A stretch of DNA of 64,000 nt from Manihot esculenta (taxonomy: Eukaryota; Streptophyta; Magnoliopsida; Malpighiales; Euphorbiaceae), in contig NC_035173.2 in assembly GCF_001659605.2 (NCBI RefSeq), positions 12,764,206 through 12,828,205 of the forward strand. Direction: 5' to 3'. The notes beneath the pieces were generated by a model that saw only the letters and a list, made by a program, of their open reading frames with translations, was not told the origin of the DNA and did no database searches. Positions 46,080 through 56,543 of this stretch are shown here, piece after piece (positions within the stretch are counted from its first letter, which is position 1; every line of letters begins with the position of its first letter). A program made the position numbers and the translations under genes.

Positions 46080-48190
46080 AAAATGAAATTATGATGCGAT
46101 TGGTCACTCTGTAAAAAATGAAAACGTGAGGTGGTTGGCACCTATAAAGTCACTCCGACGCTCAAATCAGTAGAAAAAATTGCTTAAAACTCAAGAGTAA
46201 TTGTATAAAAATGCATATTTTGGTCTCTACAATCATTAGTTTTTCTACTGTAAAAAGATGAAATTAATTATGACATCTCCTGAAAATCATGTTGGTATTG
46301 GCTAATTAATAGGGATCTCGTGATTATAGATGTAATGGGGATCTGCTCAATTGTATTTGTTAACGGTAATTTTATGTGAAAACTCGACCTATTCAGAAGA
46401 GGGTGAGTCTTAATGAAGAACTAAATGCTACAATATCCATATTTTACTTTCGATGGGTGGAATCGTATATCGGCTTATCAAATGCTTGCCACGTGACCCT
46501 GTCTTATAGTGACAGCTCATGCCCCACTTTGGGTGATTGTTATGTGACATCAGAGGTCTCTCGCTAGTCTTTGATTCTTCAGATTCGAAGGTGACAGTTG
46601 TCTTTATGATCTTGGGCATGTAGCATATCTTGGCGCTTTTTGGCATACACATTTCATCAGATACGAAGAGGACCAAAACCCCCAAACATCCGATGGCGAT
46701 GGATAAAAAATTTATTCTTTTATCACTTTAGGGAAGAAGGTATCCGGTCAAATAATGTTTGACATTTCCTCCCACTAAAAAATCAGAAATCTTTGTTTTT
46801 GTGAATGCTCAGCTGGTATAGTTGAGAGAAGAGGGACATGCTCGGCTCAATATTGTTATTGAAACAAATGAACTGAAAGGCCACTAAGATTATCCAGCTA
46901 TTAGGGTTTAGTTAGGCGACTGAAAGCTTGTGGAAGCAAAGGATCTCAGTGAAAAATGAGTCCATGGGGAACCGAAGACCCGCCTTAGACTGCTCTTCAT
47001 AGATTATGATGGTAACCTCCGCAGGAATCTAGTCATCCGCACGAATGCTCGGGGATGGAGCAAAGACACGAAAGATTTCTCAAGAGGTGTTATATTTGTC
47101 GCGAAGACAATCTATATCTCTCTCCGTTAGTATGGAAGGGATGTCGCTGATTAGACTGCCCTCGCCTTCATAGGCCGCCCTCAGCGGAATGATGGGAGTT
47201 GGAGTACAAATGGGACTATCGGAGGAGGAGTTTAAGGCAGGACTTCCACCAGATGCAGAAGAAGAATTGTTCTTATTCATTGCTACGAAACTATAAAAGA
47301 ATAGGAATTATCTTAAGTGTGCGAAAAAGAGAAGTGGTCGAGTCTTTTCTAAAGCGCAGAAGTTAGTTGTAAGCAAAAGTGGTATCTGGAGGAGAAGTAG
47401 AGTTTTTATATGACGGTTTCAACAGAAGGTTTTGAATGTGGCTCAAAGAACAAGACAATCATCATTTATGGGTAAGAGCAAGCAAAGCAACATGAGTAGG
47501 GAAACACCAATCTAAATGAGCCACATGCTCCAGATTGTGAAAATAACTGTCACTTTCAAATATGAAGAATCAAAGACCAGTGGAGGGGCCTCTGATGTAA
47601 AACAATAATCCCTCAAAGTAAAGCATGAGCTGTCACCATAAGATAGGGCCACGTGGCAAGAATCTAATAAGTCAATACGCGATCTCATCTGTGGAAATGA
47701 AAACCCGGACACCGTGGCACCCGGTTTTTCATCAAGACTAGCCCACTCCTAAGCAGGATAAGTCTTCACATTAAGTTATTGTTAGCATATATAATCTAGC
47801 AGATCCACCGTTACACCTATAATTGCGGGATTCCTTGTCAATTAGCCTACACCTAACGGATTTTCAGGAAATACTATAATTAACTTCATCTTCTTACAGT
47901 ATAAAAGCTTATGATCGTACAGACAAAGGTATACAATTCTTACACAACTGCTATTAAGTTCTAAGTAATTCCTTACATTCGCCTCTTTTTTTCAATTTAC
48001 TGACTTGAGCGTCGGAATGGTTGTCATAGGCGCCAACCACTTTATATTCTCTTTTTGCATATTGACCAATCACAGTACAGCTTCATTTCGACCACATCAC
48101 TTTCTTATATCAATAAAGCTTTCTTGCAGATTGACCAATCAGAGTACAACTTCATTTCGACCACATCACTTTCCTATATCAATGAAGCTG
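46080..48190. mobile_element. Inverted pair of gypsy-type LTR relics
   Basis: The arm 46080-46680 is the reverse complement, with divergence, of 48110-47480. The arms share the GGCGCC/CACTCCGACGCTCAA(A/G)TCAGTA region, the CTCCTGAAAATC phrase, the CCACGTG(A/G)CCCT block and GGTGACAGTT. The right arm carries a plus-strand TATA box (CAGTATAAAAGCTTATGATC, about 47897) and ACTGACTTGAGCGTCGGA (about 47998). It is also related to 29690-30447. Between the arms lies a minus-strand gag-like start (47280-47080). Two head-to-head LTRs are not a normal element structure, so this is a rearranged or foldback relic. Confidence 0.6.
47080..47280 (-). pseudogene. N-terminus of a putative gypsy-type transposon protein (PF04195-like)
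   Basis: The minus-strand frame starts MNKNNSSSASG and ends SDIPSILTERDIDCLRDKY. LTERDIDCLRDKY resembles the conserved start of the plant 'putative gypsy type transposon' domain found in the gag region of large gypsy elements. The frame stops right after it, so only the N-terminus remains. Confidence 0.5.
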
Positions 48191-48979
48191 AATTTATAAA
48201 ATAAATTGAATATTTAATCAAAGCCACATGGATCAAATCCTATAGATTACAACTTTGCAAATTTTTTTAAATTTGATTCACTAACTTGTAAAAGGTTTAA
48301 TTCAATAATTGAGCTTTTTAAATTAGCAAATGCATTCGAGTGATATAATTTTATAATAAAAAATAAATAAAATTTGAATTAGGCAAGACAATAATTTAAA
48401 TTAAAATATAAATCTTATTTTTCTCATGTATTTTTATTAATTTTTCAACTTACTTTCTCTGAGTAATAAATAAACTTTCTCTTCACCATCTAATTAATAA
48501 TAATTATTCCCAAGTTTACATTTTAAGATCTTTTTCTTTTAAATGGCAAAATTTTATTACATAAAAAATCTAGAGTACGTATACTTATATTAGAAGTGTG
48601 AGATTGGATTATAATTTTAAATAACTCAACATAATATTCTATTATATAAGCCCACACCATTTCATGGATTCTACACACAGACTAATAAGAGATTAAAACC
48701 AACAGCACTACCACGAATACAAGTAGTTTACTTCAACAAAAAAAGTTATTTTTAACCTAAGTAAGCGCACATAGGCAAACTAAACCCACTCCCAAAGGAA
48801 AAGCCACTGCTAATAATACTTGGAAACCACAAACCAATATAGTCATTAGACTCTCTTATTAATGGATACAAGTGTTAATTAAGAGGTTAATCTATTGCAA
48901 TTTTAACTCAATTAACCATTAAGCGACCAATATATGCATTTAAATATTGGTTCCTAGTTCATTATCATTTCAAAACTCT
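48191..48979. other. AT-rich spacer
   Basis: AT-rich DNA with no supported gene or element. It ends at the 9-bp target site of the MITE that follows. Confidence 0.55.
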
Positions 48980-49096
48980 TTTATAATAGGCAAAATGTAT
49001 CATTTACTCTCTCACCTTCACATGAAAAGTCATTTTATCTCCTCAAATTTAACTTTTTCATATTTACTCTTTCAACTTTCAAATGGTAAAATAACT

Positions 49097-50546
49097 TGTT
49101 GTCCCTTGAAGCAACCCAAGAGGGGGGTGAATTGGGTTTATAAAAAATTTAAAGGAAAAATCACAAATTAGAAGGCAATAAGGAAGAGGATAATCAACAC
49201 AAGGATTTATAGAGGTTCAGCTATCCCAAGCCTACGTCCTCTCCTCAAGGTCCACCTTGAGAGTTCAACTCCACTATCAAATCTTCTTTGGGTGAAGATT
49301 AAAACCCTTACAATCTTAGAGCAAGCCTTTTCTCTTTACAAATCTCTTTTTCACTCAAGAGCAATTCTTTGCTCAATGCTACACTCACAACAACAAAATC
49401 TCTCAACAACCTTTACTCACCCTGAAAAGCCAACCAATTACAACTCAAAAACAAGCTTTCAAGAAATTAATGCTTTGGCTCAAGATTTAGAGAGAGAGAG
49501 AATGAAAAACGCTGTAATCTCAATAAATGTTTGCTTAGATGGTTGTTGTAACCTCTTCACATCAAAAGCAAGTTGTATTTATAGTTCTATCATAAATATG
49601 GCCGTTGGGGATGCATTAAATGCAAATAGAGCCGTTTATGTTCAGAAATAACCGTTATACCGTGCCCAGAAAAACTCAGGTTCGGCGGCCTAAGCTTAGA
49701 GTTCGGCGGCCGAACCATTTGAGGTGAAGAAACTATTCCTTTAAAAAAGAACTTTCGGCGGCCTAAAGTCAGAGTTCGGCGGCCGAACTTGGGTGACTTT
49801 CGTCTCTGTTCCTCTCTTTCGGAAGCCGAACTTTTGGCTTCGGAGGCAGACTTAAAACATACTTTCGGCGGCCGAAGGTTAAAAGTTCGGCGGCCGAAAG
49901 TGCGGGACTTTCGTCTCTGTCCCTCACTTTCGGAAGCCAAAGGTTGCACTTTAGGGGGTTGGTTGAAAATCCACTTTCGGCGGCCGAAAGTCAATGTTCG
50001 GCGGCCGAACATATGGGACTTTCGCTTCTGTCCCTGACTTTCGGAAGCTGAAGGTTGTGTTTAGGGGGCACAAAAATCCTTTTTTAAATCTTTGAAAAAT
50101 CATAACTTAGGCTATAAAATTTCATTTTTCAATCCGTTTGAATTTTTGTAACGTATATTTTTAGATCTTTCATTTTGAAAAAGAATAATTTCAAAATCAC
50201 TTCTTTTGGAAAATTTCATTTTAGTCCCTAAAAGTCAAGTACTTCAAAAAAATGGCCATATCTAAAAAACTTTTAGAAAAGAAGGAGACCTTGAGCCATC
50301 ACAATTAATTACTTGAAATTCACAATAAATAAATTGACAACGTATAATAAGAAAGAAAATACTTTATAATCCCTTTCTTGTAGTATGCTTCCATAATTAG
50401 CACTTTTCACTTTTGTGACTGAAGCAATTCCATTTATTTTAATAAGGGACCTGCAAGCTCAATACAAAACACCTTTGAAGATAATTAGTAGCACACCAAT
50501 TATTTATTAATCATCAAAACAAGGATTAGGACATTTAGGTCTAACA
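49097..50546 (-). repeat. 3' LTR of the Sirevirus element
   Basis: The 1450-bp LTR carries the TATA box CTATAAATAC (49584-49575, minus). Upstream of it on that strand (49680-50060) is an array of the GCC-box 13-mer and diverged copies, mixed with GACTTTCGTCTCTGT phrases. It keeps a 21-bp segment (from 49681 to 49701) missing from the other LTR. Confidence 0.95.
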
Positions 50547-50562
50547 ATCTCCCCCTTTTTGA
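50547..50562 (-). promoter_or_regulatory. Polypurine tract of the Sirevirus
   Basis: The minus strand reads AAAAAGGGGGAGATT immediately before the 3' LTR. Confidence 0.85.
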
Positions 50563-51173
50563 TGATGACAAACAATTGGTAACCAATAAAATAATAATCA
50601 TAGGTGTAGTGTGTGCATTTTAAAAATTACTCCCCCTTAATGTGCTCCCCCTGTCAAAAATACTTTATGCCATATTTAAAATGTGAGAAGGCACATAAGG
50701 GAGGTTTTGACTCAATGCAATGAGATGCAATGGATGGATCCTATATGAATGAATGAGTTCCAACAAAAAATGCATCTCAAGAAGAGTTATAATTATACAC
50801 AATAATCATGAGTCAAATAGATATCACAAAGTATCAAAATCCATAAAACCAAAAGAGTTAAACTAATATAGCCAATATCCAAAATATCAAATATATACAT
50901 ATATGATACCATTATACCATTCTCCCCCTTTTGACATCATCAAAAACAAAAAAAATATCACAATAACAAAAGGGGAAAACAAAAGCAACCAAATAAACAA
51001 AAAGATCACTGAGGAGGCTGAGGAGGTGGCACTCCAGATGACTGCTGAAGAAGGTGCAAAATCTGGCTCTGCTGCTCGATCAGGGTCTGCTGCTGGTCTG
51101 TAAGTCGTGCTAACTGCTGCTCCATCTGAGTATGGCGATCAGATATCTGAGTCTGGTGATCAGACATCTGAGC

Positions 51174-52304
51174 CTAGCGATCAAACATCTGAGCAACCTG
51201 CAGCTCCAGATGACCCATGGCATCATACAGATCAGCTGCAGTCCGTGAAGATGTACCCTGCTCGGTGGACCGCCCGGTACTAGCATCGCCTCTGGGAGCT
51301 CGCTCTGTCTCAAGATCAGTAGGAGAAGCATCATCTGACTCCTCATCAGAACCATCATGTGCCTGTGCTGCTGCATGTGCTGCTCTGCGGGCTGCAAAAT
51401 CTCTCCTAGAATTATAAAATTCATTGCCTCTCCTAGTCAGACCCATGTGGTGGAGGGTAGCCTCAGTATAGGGGGTGTACTCACTAGACAAAGGTAAGGC
51501 CGACTCTGTACCTGGGTCAACCCCTAGGGCTCGAAGAAGAAGAGTGAGATGACGGCCAAAGGGGAGACAACCTCGACTCAGCCTAAGGGAGTCTGCTATA
51601 GAGTGAATCATAATATGTGGCAGGTTAAGGGCTCGACCCTCTAGCAGACAAGATACTACAAACATGTCAGAGTAGGAGAGTGCAGTCCTATGACCCGATC
51701 TAGGAAGAATCTCATAGGTGACTATGTGGTGAATAACTTTAGGGAGAGTGTTGAGGTCACAGGCCTTAAGCCTAGAGGGCTCCTCACGATCTACGTCTCC
51801 TGAAATAATCCTAGTCTGGTGAAGGGAAGAGATCTCACCAGTGATCCACTTATGAGTGGTAGAGACAACAGCCCCAGAGTTGGAGACACCTAGATGCCGG
51901 GCAATGATGTCAGGAGTGAGGAAAACTCTCTGACCATTTACAAAGCTGACCAGGTGGGGGGGAGTGTGACGGGTAAAGGTGTGTAGGTTTGCATAGAACT
52001 CCCTAACAATCCTAGGATGGGTGTCTGATGGAGTGATAAGAAGGTGCTCCCAACCCTGAACAATGAATGGCTGTAAAAAACCATGAGAACGAAAGAGCTG
52101 AACACTGTTAGCATGAACGGTTCTCCCAGGATGAACAAACCTGAGAGAAAAAGGCTGAAAAGCAGGATCACGCTCTCTAACAACAGGGAACGCAAAGGGT
52201 GGAGAGGCAGGAGGGTCAGGGGAGGGGGACCTAGGAGCCTCAGACTGTCTACTGGATTGACCTCTAAAATATGGATGTCTACGGGCTGTGGTTTTTCTAC
52301 CCAT
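51174..52304 (-). CDS. Extra 3' ORF with Transposase_32-like plant transposon domain
   Basis: Lies between pol and the 3' LTR on the element's coding strand. The start MGRKTTARRHPYFRG at 52304 is preferred over the upstream frame beginning at 52379, which translates intron-like poly-T. It has a Ser/Pro-rich N-terminus, then a domain with FVHPGRTV, QGWEHLL, VREFYANLH and FLTPDIIARHLGV (residues about 50-150), which fits the 'putative plant transposon protein' domain known from extra ORFs of plant retroelements. An acidic Ser/Asp-rich linker follows (about 310-355), then a helical Gln-rich end. TAG at 51176-51174 ends it, yet the same frame stays open for 55 more Gln-rich heptad-like codons to TGA (51008-51006). 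It therefore may be truncated. No signal peptide or transmembrane helix is evident from 52304, so an envelope role is not supported. Function unknown. Confidence 0.8.
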   Translation of the reverse strand: MGRKTTARRHPYFRGQSSRQSEAPRSPSPDPPASPPFAFPVVRERDPAFQPFSLRFVHPGRTVHANSVQLFRSHGFLQPFIVQGWEHLLITPSDTHPRIVREFYANLHTFTRHTPPHLVSFVNGQRVFLTPDIIARHLGVSNSGAVVSTTHKWITGEISSLHQTRIISGDVDREEPSRLKACDLNTLPKVIHHIVTYEILPRSGHRTALSYSDMFVVSCLLEGRALNLPHIMIHSIADSLRLSRGCLPFGRHLTLLLRALGVDPGTESALPLSSEYTPYTEATLHHMGLTRRGNEFYNSRRDFAARRAAHAAAQAHDGSDEESDDASPTDLETERAPRGDASTGRSTEQGTSSRTAADLYDAMGHLELQVAQMFDR

Positions 52305-52320
52305 GTTACCCAAACAACAG

Positions 52321-52814
52321 CTATAGAGGCAAATGAAAAAAAAAAAAAAAAGAACTAACCATAAGCAGCAATACCACAAAACTCAGCCCAAAACCAACAT
52401 AAAAGCCAACTAATAAGCATCACAGACTTATCTTCAAAACCATGCATTGATATCTAAATTCCCAGCTAATCACAACAATAAGATAACCCAGCTAATCATA
52501 GCAAAAAGAGAGCTAATAAAACAAACAAAAAAAATATTATATATATATATACCCAGCTAACAGAGAGCAACACAAAAAAATCCAGCAGATTTTATGTACC
52601 CATATCAATAAAACTCATCAAAAACACAACCAAATAAAGTAACCCAGCTTAATCAACATGTATTAACCCATCTAATCAGTTATTGCACCAAGCCCATATT
52701 CAAAAATAACATCAAAATCTAAGCTTAGACAGATTAGAGAGCTAAAAGCAACATCAAATCAACACAAAATAAACCAAAACGCATAAAAACGGAGAGAGAA
52801 AACAGAAAACTTAC
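52321..52814 (-). other. Possible 5'-leader intron of the extra ORF
   Basis: On the minus strand GG|GTAAGTTTTC at 52814 is a strong splice donor. A long poly-T tract ending TTTGCCTCTATAG| at 52321 is a strong acceptor, and the ATG of the ORF follows 16 bases later (52304-52302). The 494-bp stretch between is AT-rich and has no coding sequence. Confidence 0.5.
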
Positions 52815-53033
52815 CCAAATGAAAAAGCTCGAAATGGGTTCCTTGAGAAGAAAAATAAGGCGTTTTGAGGCGTTTGAGTGAAAGGAAAGATGAAAAATTG
52901 AGGTTTTTGAGGGAAAAAAGGCTCAGAAACAGCAAGTTTTGCGAGGGAGAACGAAGGGAGCTTCGGGGAGAGAGAGAAAGCTTCGGGGGAGAGAGAGAGT
53001 GCCGCGAGGAAGACGATGAGCTGTCGCGGGGGC

Positions 53034-53240
53034 TTTTAAGGCACGCGCAGTTTCGGCGGCCGAACTAAGCTTCGGCGGCCGAAAATGAGCAATTTTAGGA
53101 GGCCGAACTTAATCTTCGGCGGCCGAAAATCAACAAGGTTCGGCGGCCGAATAAAATGTTAGGCGGCCGAAAAAGAGAAAAGAAAAAGACAAAAAAATTT
53201 CCCGCTTTTCATATTACCCTTGAAATTGAAGGTTAGGGGG
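53034..53240 (-). promoter_or_regulatory. Internal promoter-like module before the extra ORF
   Basis: On the minus strand an array of the GCC-box motif (exact 13-mers at 53083-53071 and 53064-53052, degenerate copies up to 53240) is followed by a TATA-like TTAAAA (53039-53034). A pyrimidine-rich leader with duplicated CTTTCTCTCTCTCCCCGAAG-like units follows (about 53010-52960). The layout copies that of the LTR promoter. Function is inferred. Confidence 0.5.
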
Positions 53241-53379
53241 CCGAATGTGCCTCCGAACCTGGAATTTTTGGGCTTTCTTCCCCTTTTTTTTTAAATTTTT
53301 TTTTAAAAAAATAAAACTATATCAAACAATCTGACAAACATTCAAAGAGATAAACACACATAAAAAAAAATAAAAACAC

Positions 53380-56300
53380 TCAACAAGCAACACCATCTAG
53401 CATTCCCAATTCCCTTTTAATGAAATTAAATCTTTCTTCATTTAAGGGTTTTGTGAAAATATCAGCTAATTGGTTGTTTGTATCCACGAATTCAAGAACA
53501 ACATCACCATTTAACACATGATCACGAATGAAATGATGTCTAATGTCAATATGCTTAGTTCTAAAATGTTGAATGGGGTTCTTGGTTAAATTGATTGCAC
53601 TTGTATTATCACATTTAATAGGAATGTGATCAAGAGATACTTCAAAGTCTCTTAATTGTTGCTTAATCCAAAGGATTTGACTACAACAAAGACCCGCCGC
53701 CACATATTCGGCTTCGGCGGTTGAAAGTCCAACCGAATTTTGTTTCTTGCTATACCAAGAAACAAGGGATTGTCCTAGAAGTTGACAAGTACCCGAGGTA
53801 CTTTTCCTATCAAGAATGCTTCCGGCAAAGTCGGCATCCGAGTAGGAACATAAACTAAAGGATGTACTTCTAGGATACCATAACCCCAAATGCAATGAAC
53901 CATTTAAATATCTAAGAATGCGTTTAACGACATGCAAATGAGACTCTTTAGGACATGATTGAAAACGTGCGCATAAGCATACGGAAAACATGATATCCGG
54001 TCTAGATGCGGTGAGATATAAAAGGCTTCCGATCATACCTCTATAGAGCTTTTCATCAATAGGCTTACCCTTTTCATCCTTGTCAAGCTTGGTGTTTGTG
54101 CTCATTGGAGTTCTACTAGGCTTGCTATTCTCCATCCCAAACCTTTTGATTAGCTCCTTTGTGTATTTGGCTTGGTTGATGAAGATGTCATCCTTAGCTT
54201 GTTTGATTTGAAGCCCAAGGAAGAACTTGAGTTCTCCCATCATGCTCATCTCAAACTCGCTTTTCATAACTTTTGAAAACTCTTCACACAAACACACATT
54301 AGTAGCACCAAATATAATATCATCAATATATATTTGCACTACAAGGATGTCATTTTCATGATTTTTGACAAAGAGTGTTGTATCCACTTTGCCTTTTGAA
54401 AAACCATTTTGCAAAAGAAAATTGCTTAGTCTTTCATACCAAGCTCTTGGAACTTGTTTTAAACCATATAAAGCTTTAGACAATTTAAAAACATGATTTG
54501 GAAGGTCATGATTTTCAAACCCCGGATGTTGCTCAACATAAACCTCCTCCTCAATAAAACCATTTAAAAAAGCACTTTTCACATCCATTTGAAAGAGATT
54601 AAAATTCATGTATGATGCATATGCAAGCAAGATTCTAATGGCTTCTAATCTAGCTACGGGGGCAAAAGTTTCATCATAGTCTATGCCCTCCTCTTGGTTA
54701 TAGCCTTTAGCTACCAACCTAGCTTTGTTTCTAATGATATTGCCATCTTCATCAAACTTATTTCTAAACACCCATTTGGTGCCTATGGTGGAGTGAAGTT
54801 TTGGTCTAGAAACTAAGGTCCAAACCTTGTTTCTTTCAAATTGGTTGAGTTCTTCTTGCATAGCAAGAACCCAACTCTCATCACTAATAGCCTCATCTAT
54901 AGACTTAGGTTCTATATGAGATATGAATGCAATATTATTACATACATGTCTAATAGAAGATCTAGTAGTTACCCCTTGTGATGTATCACCAATTATTTGA
55001 TCCTTGGGATGATCTTTCTTGTAGGCCCAATCCTTTGGCAAGTCATGTTGGACTCCTTGACTTTGTGTAATTTGTATTTGTTGCTCTTGAAGTCCAACTT
55101 CATCTTCCTTTGCCTCTATTGAATCCTCCTTGGGTTGACTTTGATCTCCATGAGGTTGAGGATCTTCAAAGGTCAACTCATCAAGGTTACCTACAAGATC
55201 ATCATCACAAGAGACCTCCTTTCTAGGAGCAAAGGGATTAGATTCATCAAAAACAACATGCATTGACTCTTCAACTATCAAGGTTCTTTTATTAAATACT
55301 CTATATGATTTACTAGAAATAGAGTATCCCAAGAAGATACCTTCATCGGTTTTGGAGTCAAATTTGCCTAGATTATCCTTATTGTTTAATATGAAGCATT
55401 TACAACCAAAAACTCTAAAATAACTAACTCTAGGTTTCCTTCCATTCCAAAGCTCATAAGGAGTCTTATTTAAAAGAGGTCTAATTAAAACTCTATTTGA
55501 AACATAACAAGCCGTATTTATGGCTTCCGCCCAAAAATAAGTAGGTAAATTATATTCTCTTAACATAGTCCTCCCCATATCTAAAAGAGTTCTATTTTTT
55601 CTTTTAACAACACCATTTTGTTGGGGAGTCCTAGGAGATGAAAAATTATGAGTGATCCCTAACTTATTACAAAAGATTTCAAATTTTTCATTTTCAAATT
55701 CTCTACCATGATCACTCCTTATTGAAGAAATTTGAAAACCCTTTTCATTTTGAACTTTCTTTGTAAAACTTTTAAAAGCATCAAAACAATCATCCTTATG
55801 AGCAAGGAACACAACCCAAGTATACCTAGAGTAGTCATCAACTATAACAAAACCATAATGCATGCCACCAAGACTAGCTACTCTAGTTGGACCAAATAAA
55901 TCCATATGCAAGAGTTGCAAAGGTCTAGAAGAGATTACCTTATTAATAGCTTTAAAGGAACTCTTAACTTGCTTACCCATTTGACATGCATCACATACTT
56001 TGTCCTTTTCATATTTGATCTTTGGAAGGCCATCAACTAGCTCATCTTTGCTTAAATTTTTGAGGAGATCCATGCTAGCATGAGAAAGCCTTCTATGCCA
56101 AATCCAAGAGTTATCACTAATAGACACAAAGCACTTCATATCTTGGTTAGTCATAGTTTGTAAGTCAATAAGATAAATATTTTCAACTCTTTCACGAACA
56201 AACAATATTTTGTTATCCGACATTCTAGAAACAAAACATGATTTTGGTTCAAAGATAACTCTACAACCTTTATCACATAATTGACTTACACTTAATAAAT

Positions 56301-56529
56301 TATGCTTCAAACCATCAACTAATAGAACTTTATCAAGAATAGGAGAGTTTTCCTTACCGACTTTACCTATGCCAACAATTTTACCTTTTCCATTGTCTCC
56401 AAAAGTTACTTGTCCACTTCCGTCTTTCTTTTCAAGAGAGATGAAGTGGCTTGAATTTCCGGTCATGTGCCTTGAACATCCACTATCTAGATACCATTTG
56501 CTTTCAATTTTTGAGGATTTCAAGCACAC
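53380..56529 (-). pseudogene. Sirevirus Pol: protease, integrase, RT, RNase H
   Basis: An open frame of about 1049 codons in a different frame from gag. A TAG (56532-56530) stands directly upstream and no ATG begins it. Order: protease [13 protein letters not shown] (near residue 13), pre-integrase [10 protein letters not shown] (near 145), integrase HMDLFGP and [16 protein letters not shown]...[10 protein letters not shown] and the YIDDIIFG active site, RNase [10 protein letters not shown] and ADIFTKPL near the end. In the integrase motif PQQNGVV(E)RKNRT the catalytic glutamate is lysine (VVKRKN, codon near 55598), so the integrase is expected to be dead although the frame is open. Gag and Pol are separated by stops in both frames. 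Confidence 0.92.
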
Positions 56530-56543
56530 CTAGAAAAAGGAAT

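Noticed and set aside
51174..52379. Envelope-like glycoprotein call for the extra ORF, with an N-terminal hydrophobic helix
   Set aside because: The hydrophobic start (52379-52305) is translated from a poly-T tract that looks like the end of an intron; from the ATG at 52304 no signal peptide or membrane helix is seen.
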